From positions 16,139,501 to 16,203,500 of the forward strand of contig NC_046680.1 of NCBI RefSeq assembly GCF_009870125.1: a stretch of DNA of 64,000 bases, written 5' to 3'. The DNA comes from Drosophila pseudoobscura. Lineage: Eukaryota > Arthropoda > Insecta > Diptera > Drosophilidae. A program made the translations under genes and the position numbers. The notes beneath the pieces were generated by a model. The model was not told where the DNA came from. It did no database searches and saw nothing but the letters and a program-made list of their open reading frames with translations. The stretch's first letter is position 1; the number at the start of each line of letters is the position of its first letter. Positions 12,900 to 22,869 of the stretch are shown piece by piece.

Positions 12900-12907
12900 T
12901 TTCCCGC
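12900..12907 (+). promoter_or_regulatory. E2F-type site upstream of Mcm4
   Basis: TTTCCCGC, a perfect match to the E2F consensus TTTSSCGC, lies 105 bases before the dpa start codon. MCM genes are classic E2F targets at the G1/S transition, which makes this placement meaningful. There is no direct proof here. Confidence 0.6.
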
Positions 12908-13011
12908 GCTTTACTCGAGAAGAACCAGCGAGGCATTGTACAAAAAAATAATATTATAAGCTCCAGTTAAGGTTTTTAAATAACAGAAAAAGCAAAGCGA
13001 TTAAATCTGAA

Positions 13012-15975
13012 ATGTCAAGTCCCGCTCGATCGCCCAGTGTCGGATCTGGTACCCCAAAGCAAGGAGCGGGAGCTCGTACACCAACCAGAGGTAAAGAAAG
13101 CAGTCCAGTCCAGCCGACAAATATATAAATGATTGTTCTCGGCGATTGCAGGCATCGCAACGCAGGATGTGGAGACGCCCATGCGAATGGGTCCTGGCCG
13201 TGCGGCCAGGCCATCGGACAATATTAGTTTGCCACCCACATCGCCAGGAAATATAAGCTTGCCTGCAACGAGTCCGGCGCGGGGTCTCGGACTCAACATG
13301 AGTGAGATCGATCTGAGTTCACCTCTCAACTATGGCACGCCCAGCTCCATGGGCTCCATTCGTACGCCCCGTTCGGGCATTCGCGGTACTCCGCTGCGTG
13401 CACGTCCTGATATTCGGACAGACAAGCGAATACGTCAAGTGACCATTGGTGGCGGCTCTGGTGTGAGTAAAGATCTCCTACTTTCCAACTCTACTCTACG
13501 AATCCACCTCTATTACAGCTGGAACCAATTCCCGAAAAGGGCTCTGAGACTACAGATCCTGTTTCTGAGTCTTCGCAAGCTCCCCAGCTAGTGGTCTGGG
13601 GCACCAATGTGGTTGTTAGCCAGTGCAAGTCCAAGTTCAAGTCGTTCATTATGCGCTTTATTGATCCGACCGCCGAGCAGGATGAAATCTCTGAGAACAT
13701 AGATGTCAATCAGCCTCTGTATCTGCAAAAGCTCGAGGAGATTCACACATTGGAGGAGCCGTATCTGAATCTGAACAGTGCCCATCTGAAGACCTTTGAT
13801 CAGGACTTGTACCGCCAGTTGATCTGCTATCCTCAGGAGGTGATTCCCGGCTTCGACATGGCCATCAATGAGATGTTCTTCGAACGATATCCGGCCGCTT
13901 TGCTGGAGCACCAGATACAGGTGCGTCCCTTCAACGCCGACAAGACGCGCAATATGCGCTCCCTCAATCCCGAGGACATGGATCAACTGATCAGTATTTG
14001 CGGCATGGTGATCCGCTCCTCAAACATCATACCGGAAATGCGCGAAGCCTTCTTCAGCTGCAACATCTGCTCCTTCAGCACCACCGTCGAGGTGGATCGA
14101 GGTCGCATTTCGCAACCAACGTTGTGCACCAACTGCAACACCAATCACTGCTTCCGTCTCATCCATAACCGATCAGAGTTCACGGACAAGCAGCTCATCA
14201 AGCTGCAGGAATCGCCCGACGACATGGCCGCCGGCCAGACACCCCACAACGTGCTTCTCTACGCCCACAACGATCTCGTCGACAAGGTTCAGCCCGGCGA
14301 TCGTGTCACAGTAACAGGCATCTACCGGGCCACGCCCCTTAAAGGCAGTGGCCAGCAAGTGAAAAGCGTGTACAAGACTCACGTCGATGTTGTGCATTTC
14401 CGTAAAGTAGACAACAAGCGTCTGTACGAGGAGGAAGAGGGGTACGTATGATCTTCCAAATGATTTTTAAACTATGTAACTATTTCTTCCTAAACTTCCA
14501 GGAAAGATCATATTTTCCCTCCTGAGCGCATTGAGCTGCTGCAGCTGTTGGCCAAGAAACCGGATATCTACGATCGCCTGGCCAGGGCCATCGCCCCTTC
14601 CATTTATGAGAATGACGACATCAAGAAGGGAGTCCTCCTGCAGCTGTTTGGTGGAACCAAGAAGAAACACTCTACCCTGGGACGCCAGAACTTTAGATCG
14701 GAAATCCACTTGCTGCTTTGCGGTGATCCAGGCACATCAAAGTCTCAAATGCTTCAATACGTCTACAACCTAGTGCCGCGGTCGCAGTATACCTCCGGAC
14801 GGGGTTCGTCGGCCGTCGGCTTAACCGCCTATGTGACCAAGGATCCAGAGACACGCCAGCTGGTCCTGCAGACGTAAATATACTTTATTCTTTGTGGGCT
14901 TGCTAATATTTTCTAATGGATTACGAATGTTGTTGCAGGGGCGCTCTGGTACTGGCCGACAACGGTGTCTGTTGCATTGATGAGTTCGACAAAATGAACG
15001 ATTCGACCCGCAGCGTTCTCCACGAGGTAATGGAGCAGCAGACGCTGAGCATTGCCAAGGCAGGAATCATCTGCCAGCTGAATGCACGCACCTCCATACT
15101 TGCAGCTGCCAATCCCGCCGAGTCGCAGTGGAACAAGCGCAAGAACATCATCGACAACGTACAGTTGCCACACACCCTACTCTCGCGGTTCGATTTGATT
15201 TTCTTGGTGCTGGACCCACAGGATGAGATATTCGACAAGCGTTTGGCCAGTCATTTAGTCTCGCTCTACTATGTGACCAGGCATGAGGAAGAGGATACCA
15301 TGTTTGTAAGTACCTTTTTTTTTGGTTGTATTTTTCTGCAAATTTTGAGCTGTTTTTGTCGAAACTCTCAGGATATGAGTGTGCTGCGCGATTACATTGC
15401 CTATGCCCGCGAACATTTGTCCCCCACACTGTCGGACGAGGCCCAGCAGCGCCTGATCCAGGCCTACGTAGATATGCGCAAGGTTGGCGCTGGACGTGGC
15501 CAGATCTCGGCCTATCCCCGTCAATTGGAGAGCCTCATACGTTTGTCCGAAGCCCACGCCAAGGTGCGGCTCAGCAACGAGGTTGAGTTGTTGGACGTCG
15601 AGGAGGCCTGGCGACTCCATCGCGAGGCCTTAAAGCAATCTGCAACAGATCCTCTGTCTGGAAAAATCGACGTGGGCATATTGACCACTGGTCTCTCTAC
15701 GGCGGCGCGCAAGAAGCGCGCAGATCTGGTGGCAACCATAAAGGAAAACTTGAAGAAGAAGGGCAAAGTGCCGACCGTTCCCTACCAAAAACTATTCAAG
15801 GAGATCAAGGAGGGCTCCCAAATTGTAAGCCATGGCAAACCGCTTATTGTTTCTGCTATGATAATATTTTTCTTTTCAGTTAATCACGCGCGAACAGTTT
15901 GAGGATGCCCTGAAGGAAGTACAGGATGAAGGCGCCATTGTTGTAATGGGCAAAAATACAATTCGCATTTGTTAA
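13012..15975 (+). CDS. dpa: DNA replication licensing factor MCM4
   Basis: Subunit of the MCM2-7 helicase that is loaded at replication origins. Exons are 13012-13090, 13152-13462, 13519-14441, 14502-14873, 14939-15305, 15372-15824 and 15880-15975, giving 866 residues in one frame. The N-terminal 100 or so residues are disordered and rich in SP and TP pairs, the usual targets of CDK and DDK kinases. A C4 zinc ribbon follows (CNIC ... CTNC). The AAA+ core shows Walker [10 protein letters not shown], Walker B CIDEFDKM and arginine finger SRFD. A winged-helix tail ends IRIC. The intron at 15306-15371 is 66 bases long and has no stop in frame, so retention would add 22 residues. MIER starts 347 bases downstream in the same direction. 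Confidence 0.97.
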
Positions 15976-16185
15976 TTTAATTTCGGCTAATGCCAATCAC
16001 TCATTCATTCCCAGCATCATTACAGAATCATTTGAAAATACAAATAAAAATTACAAGAATTTAACGTTTCTTTGGCCAAAAAATACCGAACTGTCGGAAA
16101 AAATCCCAACTATATGCCCCGTTTGCACTATCTGTGCGTGCTGGAAAACGTGTCGTTTCATCTTTCAGACTAGAATTGCGTCAAT

Positions 16186-16199
16186 ATCGATATCGATAG
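16186..16199. promoter_or_regulatory. Two overlapping DRE (TATCGATA) sites
   Basis: TATCGATATCGATA holds two overlapping copies of the DRE octamer, the binding site of DREF. It lies about 125 bases before the MIER start codon, as expected for a housekeeping-type fly promoter. Confidence 0.65.
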
Positions 16200-16230
16200 C
16201 AAATGCGCGGCAGTGTAAATGGACTATCAC

Positions 16231-16240
16231 AGTGTGACCA
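16231..16240 (-). promoter_or_regulatory. Ohler motif 1 core promoter element
   Basis: AGTGTGACCA is the reverse complement of TGGTCACACT, the motif 1 (M1BP) consensus. It sits 32 bases after the DRE pair, a common combination in TATA-less fly promoters. Confidence 0.6.
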
Positions 16241-16322
16241 GAGGCTGCCAATGCAATGCCAAACAAGCAGCAGAGCAGAGGTAGCCAATTCAACAGAAAG
16301 GTAAAAGCCCCATACAGGAAGA

Positions 16323-18208
16323 ATGGAGTGTGGCAAATCGTCAGAACATTCGTCACATAGTGCCTCCGAGGCATCGGCGGACTCTGGGAGCTTGCTAAAC
16401 AGCGATCTCACAATGGCGGGACGCGAACTTACACTAACGCCCACAAAGCGGGAACGACGCAAATCGCCAGGTACCAGCTCTGATAACACAAGCACCAGCG
16501 TACAGGCTCCAATGTCGCCGACGTCCTCGCTGGCGGATACAACGTTCGAGCCCACCATTGACATGATGGTGAATGACTTTGACGATGAGGCCACATTGAA
16601 CGAGGAAGAGGCGCTGGCCAATTTGGAGGCACACAATCCGGATGACGAGATTGCCACGCTCAGGGAGGAGAGTGAAATGCCCATTGAAGAGCTGCTGGCC
16701 AAATACAGTATGGCACCCTCGCCCGCTGCCAGCAGCTCGAAGCGATCGAGCGGCGGCTCAAGGCGGCGACGAGCCACCAAGCGGCAGTACCAGGAGCTAG
16801 ACACAGAAACTGCCCACGCATCCACATCCTGCGCCGCTGCAGCACAGCAGGACAAAGTCGATGATTTCCTTGAGCAGCCGCAGGACCCAGGTGTTGACCC
16901 TTCGGAAGAGAACACATCGTCTAGCTCTCAGCGAAATAAGAGTCCCATGGAGACAGATGAACCGCAGGCTATTTTACCGCCCGATGTCGCAAAAAAACAG
17001 CACCGCTCTCATTTACTGGATTTGTATCCAGATGAGTCCTTCGGAGCAAGTTCGCCCCTAATCGGACCCCTGGAAGAACTCGAAAGATGTAAGTATCGAG
17101 ATTCGGCTGCGGTCTAGTTGCTAGATTGAAGGTTTCATTATGTAATATTAATTACAGTCACGCCGCTTCAGGAGCTCTTCGAAGAAGTTGAAGCTTACGA
17201 CGACGAAGAGTCGGATAACGAATCTGATGACGCGAGGAAGATTATCATGGTTGGAGTGAACTACCAAGCTGATATTCCCGATGGTCTCTCACAGTATGGA
17301 GATATATTGCCGTACGAGAATGAAGATCTGTTAATATGGGAGCCGAGTCAAGTCTCAGAACGGGAAGTGGAGGAATATCTGGCAAAGATCCAAGAGACCA
17401 GAGCCTTGCCACCGCTAGAAGAGGGAGTGGAAGTTGTGGCAACCGACGAGCAGCCCGTAGCTTTACCCGCCCCGTTAGCTCCGCCAAGAGTTCTGCCAGC
17501 GCCAAATGTTGCCAGCGACGGCGAGTCTCTGTCCGTGGTAAAGGACAACGAGCAGGCCCTGCATTTACTGGTCCAGTGCGGCTATGACTTCAATGAGGCC
17601 CTGCGGCGCAAACGATTGAATGTGCTGCCCCTGAGCGACACCATGAGCAGCTGGTCGGAGGAGGAGTGCCTCAAGTTTGAGGAGGGCATACATAAGTACG
17701 GCAAGGACTTTTATCAGATACGCCAGAATCAGGTAAAAGACTGCTCAACGTCTCCTAGCGACTAATTAGTGGGATGGTTGGGGTCTTTCAGGTGCGCACA
17801 AGAACCATGCGCGAACTGGTCCAGTTTTATTACCTGTGGAAGAAGAGCGAACGCCGGGACCAGAGCTTTGCCCTGAATGATACCATCGATCACATGGATG
17901 CATTCCTTAACGAAGCGGGTACTGGCAACGGAAACGGCAATGGCAATGGAAGCGGGAACGGGAACAGCAACGGCAGCTGCTCCCCACACAGCAGCAACGG
18001 GCACAGCAATGGGGAGCACGCAATGGATAAAGATAGCACTACCACTTGCCCCCGAAAGCCCACGTCGAAGAGCTACTCCATTATGACTGGTGGCCAGCCG
18101 GCGAGCGGTGCTGCTGGTACTGCAAGTAGCAAACGTGGAACGCCCGCACCCATGACCCAGGAAGACGAAGAAGATAATGAGAACGAAGAAAACCAGGTTA
18201 CCATCTAA
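16323..18208 (+). CDS. MIER: ELM2-SANT corepressor, mesoderm induction early response family
   Basis: Nuclear corepressor scaffold; MIER proteins bind class I histone deacetylases through the ELM2-SANT module. Exons are 16323-17088, 17158-17732 and 17792-18208, giving 585 residues. The N-terminal part is acidic and serine-rich and contains PTIDMMVNDFDDEATL, typical of the family. ELM2 starts at IIMVGVNYQADIP and ends with the helix LLVQCGYDFNEAL. The SANT domain (SWSEEECLKFEEGIHKYGKD) spans the second intron and ends FYYLWKKSE. The C-terminal tail contains a Gly/Asn/Ser repeat at about 17921-18000 and ends in acidic residues. The matching D. melanogaster gene is CG1620. A poly(A) signal AATAAA is near 18605. 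Confidence 0.92.
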
Positions 18209-19794
18209 GTGACATATGTACATATATAGACTTATGCGTGGAAAGTTCTAGGAAAAATCGGCAGCTACCATAGGAACAGGCTCCGACATGAGCGCAGGCG
18301 CTTTCGTCTGGAACAGGCAGGGCAGAGAAAGGCGTAGTACTAAGCAAAAAGTAATCCATTACCGTACGTTTATGTACATCCAGTACGTGTAGGATACAAT
18401 ATATACATATATTATTCCAGATTCTTAAAACGATATTTCTCATAACTATTAATATAATGTTAAGCGCATATGAATGTCTATTTGTTACAAGTCCTAATAG
18501 ATTCCGGAGTCGAGTACTTATGGCTTATTATATACGTACATATGTACTCGTATGTATACAATATTTGTATTTTCGCTCAATCCTTAAGTTTCGTTGAATG
18601 TGTCAATAAATGTAATCTAAATGTCTGTGAATTGTACGCGTAGGTGTACGTCGATAGTTTGGATCGCAAACTGTTCGTGGAAATGGTCAATTACGGTATT
18701 AAATTGCATCCAGTGGTCAGACGTTGGAGGTGCCTCTTTCAGAAATAAAATGCTTCGAGGATCAAATGTCAGCCTGAAACATAACCACAAAGCCAGAGAA
18801 CGAGAACGAACAAGCAACATCTGATAAACAAACCCAGTCGCCAATTGCCATGTTTGCTTCACTTGCATTTTCGCTAGCAGCTTAGCACGAGAAAAAGAGC
18901 CGAACCCCAAAACGTACGTACACACAGGCACAAGAGCGGGGAGCGAGGAGAGAACGGACGGACAGACAGACAGACAACGGCAGCACCAATTGGAGATACT
19001 ACTCGTCCCAGGGCCCAGGCTCACGATCGTGAAAACCGAAGATGGGGCTTCATGGATGTACATTCTTGTGTGTGCGTATTCTCTCTTTTTCCGACAGCGC
19101 TCCGTAGCGTGAATATTTTACGTTCACTCCATCTCCATTTCCATGCAGTCCAGCCGACCGTAGTAAAATCCAGTTTTGATAAAAATAAACAAAGCGCAAC
19201 AAGTACGCTACACTCCGCTGTGTAAGCATATACGACAGCCCGAAAAGGACTTTGGTTTTGGGCGTGCTGCGCAACGTTGAGCCTAATCAGAGTGTCACCC
19301 CCTTTGCAGGACTCAGCAGTGTCCGATTGTATCGATTTGCATTGTTGTATTAGTTTTGCTGCAGACTGTTCACTTGGAGGTGATTGGCTTTGGCTGGATG
19401 GGAGTGGACGGAGCAGAGCACATTGGATTCGATACGGCCCCACAGCAATGCATACGACAGCGCAGAGTTAACAACCGTAAAGCGCACAAATACGAGCCGA
19501 CAACGGCGTTGCCAGCTAGCCGCCGCGAGCTGCCAGCGGAAGCTTTACATCCGGACAATATTGCTGATGCCAGTTTGCGGCAAAGCCTGTTGCTGTGCGC
19601 CCGTTGTGCCTGCGCTCTCTTCTCGGTTTTCTTTGGACTCGCCTTCGCCATTGCCATTGCCTCGCATTGCCATCGCCTGAGAGCCAAAAGGCACGTAAAC
19701 TGGTTGGACCGTACCCGTATTTTTCAGTTTTCAGTGCCGTTTCAGCGCTTGAGCTGCGTGCGTCGCTTTATTCGGACTCGTTGTTGTATGGTGT
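18209..19794. other. MIER 3' end and upstream region of the MADF-BESS gene
   Basis: It holds the MIER 3' UTR (AATAAA near 18605), then a GACAGACAGACAGACA repeat near 18958 and probable 5' UTR of the next gene. Short open frames occur on both strands, but none shows a domain or continues across a splice site. Confidence 0.55.
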
Positions 19795-19815
19795 ATGTTG
19801 TGTTGCGGCGGCACT

Positions 19816-21141
19816 ATGGAGGTAGCTTACAACAATGCGTCATCATCTTCGGCCTCGCCGCCCGCGTTCTCCTCCTCCTTCGCCTTCACGAACACAGCCA
19901 AGCTGCCAATTGAGACGGTGAAGCGTCTCATTGCGGCTGTCTCACGCAGGCCCATGCTCTGGTTGCGAAACAACGTGAGTGGCCAAAAGCGCAGCGACAT
20001 TACGCCAATTTGGTTTGAGGTTGGCCAGGATGTGAATTTGCCAGGTGAGCGAAGAGACGGAGAGAGGTATCGCAATGCCAATGCCCAGATTCCTATATGG
20101 CTGTATGTATGTATACATGTATGTACATACACACGCTTACATACTTATACATATGTACATATGTTCGTATGTGGCTTGATGTTTGGTGCTGCCCACACAG
20201 ACATGCCAACTCTGTTTAATCACGATCGCCGTCGTTCCCTGCCCTTACCCCTTTGATTCCATTCAGTGGCATTAAAACTACCCCCGCTCTCTCGTTTTTC
20301 TTTAGCGGACATATGCCGGATCAAGTGGGGCCATCTGAGGGACAACTTTCGGAAGGTATACATCCGAAACAATCTGTCCAATGAAACGCCGTCGACCTGG
20401 CGCTTTTATAATGACATGCGGTTTATGGAGCACGCCGTCCACGAGAACATCATGCGACAGACACGCAGCAGCTGTAAGAAGTACCCGCCAGGACACTGGA
20501 CGGAGAACAACAATATACTGGACGAGAAATATGACGGACCCGCCGTGGCCACGGAGCCAATTTGTGAGCTGAGCGATAGCTACGACTCGGAGCTGCACCA
20601 GCCAAGCTTCTCCGACATCAGTTCCTTTTTCGAGGACAGAGACTGCGTTCCGGCTGAGCCTCCGGACAGGAAGCGGATCAAACTGGAGCCCAGCCCCCCC
20701 GAGGAGGAGGATGACGACGACTTTGACGAGGATGCTGCCTCGGAGAACGAGGAGGACCGCACAAAGCGCAGCGAGACTATAAACACGCCGGACCCAAGTC
20801 TCTTCACCATCGAAGTGCTGGACGACGATGAGGAGGAGCTGGAGTTGTCCAGCTCCAATGTCAAGTGTACAACCAATGACACCTCCAACAATAGCCAGAA
20901 GACGGAGCCCGATGTGAAGCCGTCGCTATCACAGTCACCGACATCCAATTTGCCCTTTAAGTACATCAGCATGGATGCAGCCACCAACACCGAGTCCTCA
21001 CTGGCAGAGCTACAAGACGATGCCGATCGTATGTTTCTGCTCAGCCTGATGCCATTCCTGCAGAAGCTGGATGAGCGGCGGAAGCTACGTGTGCGCCAGA
21101 AGCTCCAGAATGTCCTCATTGAAGAGTTGGAGTTTGGCTAA
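19816..21141 (+). CDS. MADF-BESS domain protein
   Basis: Probable sequence-specific transcription regulator of the Adf-1-like class. Exons are 19816-20044 and 20306-21141, giving 354 residues. An in-frame ATG at 19795 would add MLCCGGT; I prefer the ATG at 19816. The MADF domain runs from TVKRLIAAVSRRPMLW to YNDMRFMEHAV and is split by the intron at NLP|ADICRIKWGHLRDNFRK. The middle is very acidic. The C-terminus has a BESS motif (MFLLSLMPFLQKLDERRKL), which usually mediates interaction with itself or partners. The matching D. melanogaster gene may be CG1621, which is recall and not certain. Confidence 0.88.
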
Positions 21142-21946
21142 TCTTAGGCGGCCGGCTTCGGATCTATTAGCCTGGCTCTGTAGACTTTAAGCTTAGCTTA
21201 CAGTATTATAAGCACGCGACTGAATAACACTGTGGATCTGCATTCATACTTAGCATGTAATCAGTACTCCTGCCCTCGTTTTAAGACCTTTCACGCAGAT
21301 ACATCAAATGTACACTTGTGTACTAAGATTCATAGACCCGTATCATACATACATATGTACTTTTACAGGCGAACAGAAAATAGACATTCAACATAGCGAT
21401 AGATCGTCCTGCTTCTTTGTCTTTGTGTCGGAGGATAACCTCATGTTTTACCTGTCCCTCCTGCCCTGGCCGGGCGCACCTGCGCAGGTAGCGACCTGCA
21501 TCAGCCGCCCGCAGTTCTCTGAAACATCGGGCTTAATACGATAATAGTGCTGCAGCCAAGGAAGGAAACACGGGGGCTACAAATTTTTGTCAGTGCAAAA
21601 CGAGTTCCTTAAGGGTGTTTGGGTCTCTCTTGTCTGCCCTCTGCCTCTGCCGGTGGTGTCTGTCTCCATCAGTATTTTCCCGCCACACACATGCGCCGTT
21701 AATGTGAAGAGAATTCTCTCAATTTGGTTTACTCTCTCGCTCTCTATGAGCTCCCTGCGGCGGCGGTCACGACTTTGTAATGCCCTAACTCTAACATTTT
21801 TCTTATATCGAATATATGAAAGAAGCTGGATTTGTTCGAAAAACAGCAAATTCACTTTGTCCAAAGGGAACATGTATAACCTTGTTTAGCTTTATGCAAA
21901 TATTTTTTAATTGATTTTAGGTTAAAACGATCGCTTCTAGGGCAAG

Positions 21947-22306
21947 ATGCACAAACGGGACCACATTTCGGCTATGCCCACCGATAAGAAGCATATAACA
22001 AAAACAATAATGAGCACGCCAGAAGGGCAGCAGCGTCAGTGCTGCGTCGGCGACAGAGTTTGCATCCAGTTTGAGCGTGAAGGTTGTAGATTTCGAGGAG
22101 TCCTAGTCCCTCGCCACGCTAAGTGGGTCAGAAGTATTCGGAAAACTAAACAAAACCACGCGCAACGAGCGGCTAAAACTTCAAGTGAAAAACACGCACG
22201 CCAAAGTAATAGAACGAACAATGGACGCGCAAATTTTGAAATAAGAAAAGAAACATTTTTATTTGATGTCTTGTATACGGCTACACGAGGGTATTTCAAA
22301 GCGTAG
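21947..22306 (+). CDS. Small basic open frame of doubtful status
   Basis: 119 codons, rich in Lys, Arg and Asn, starting MHKRDHISAM after a possible acceptor (GATTTTAG, about 21920). It contains VGDRVCIQFEREGCRFRGVL, which has a vague resemblance to the first strands of Tudor or SH3-like folds. I recognise no family. No intron or neighbouring exon supports it, and it may be chance or an upstream frame in a transcript leader. Confidence 0.2.
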   Translation: MHKRDHISAMPTDKKHITKTIMSTPEGQQRQCCVGDRVCIQFEREGCRFRGVLVPRHAKWVRSIRKTKQNHAQRAAKTSSEKHARQSNRTNNGRANFEIRKETFLFDVLYTATRGYFKA

Positions 22307-22397
22307 TCGACCCAACTGAAATTTAGGAACAGCAATTAAATTCGGGAAGAGTGTACTTAAATAATTGTCGGCTTGAGCACGATACACGTTTTTCAAC

Positions 22398-22418
22398 GAT
22401 ATCGATAGCATCGATATC
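22398..22418. promoter_or_regulatory. Palindromic DRE pair
   Basis: GATATCGAT, spacer AGC, ATCGATATC: a perfect 9-base inverted repeat. One arm with its spacer forms a full TATCGATA, the DREF (and BEAF-32-like CGATA) binding sequence. It may mark a promoter or boundary between the MADF-BESS gene and wech. Confidence 0.5.
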
Positions 22419-22853
22419 CTGTTTTCTGTGTTGGATCTGAGAAAGTGAAGCAATATTGTGAGTGTACAATCGCATCTTCCCAAGTGACTTTGGAAATAGT
22501 GTAGAAAAATAGAGACTAAATGATGCATTAGTGCTAAAATTTGGATTTAATTTCTCCCTGCTGTGCGGTGCATGCATCTCCACAAATAATATATACCCCT
22601 CTACTCCCACGAGTACCCTGTATAAAAACAGACGCCATGATCCAATCGGCATTTTAAGGGTCGTCCCTAGCGCGAAGTTATTAGTAAGTTGATGTAACTG
22701 TTTCATAAAATAGATCCTCTATTCGTTCCCTGTTGGCTAGTGATTAACTTCAGGCACTACCCTCTTGGATGTGGGGTGCATTTGGTTGCAGTTCTTTGCG
22801 GCATAAGTGAAAATGAATAGAAGATAAAAATGTGCACATGAGCATAAACCAAC

Positions 22854-22869
22854 GAGAGAGAGAGAGAGA
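22854..22869 (+). repeat. GA microsatellite
   Basis: Run of GA dinucleotides upstream of wech. Similar GA-rich tracts at 23505-23526 could bind GAGA factor, but this is only a compositional observation. Confidence 0.6.

Larger units (their letters stand above)
11823..13011. other. Divergent intergenic region between didum and dpa
   Basis: Shared upstream region of didum (minus) and dpa (plus), so both promoters should be here. It holds a DRE-like TATCGATA at 12206-12213, a decayed repeat at about 12215-12600, AT-rich filler and an E2F-type site at 12900-12907. I see no gene. Confidence 0.65.
15976..16322 (+). promoter_or_regulatory. dpa 3' end and MIER promoter region
   Basis: Short intergenic stretch. 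It holds AATAAA at about 16043 for dpa, then overlapping DRE elements and an Ohler motif 1 element that mark the MIER promoter. No other gene is visible. Confidence 0.6.

Noticed and set aside
19356-19913. 185-codon open frame upstream of and overlapping the MADF-BESS start
   Set aside because: It runs in another frame into the MADF exon, has no domain and does not continue across the splice site.
21478-21489. Perfect 12-base palindrome ACCTGCGCAGGT containing two E-boxes
   Set aside because: One short palindrome in several kb is expected by chance, and no other site nearby supports a function.
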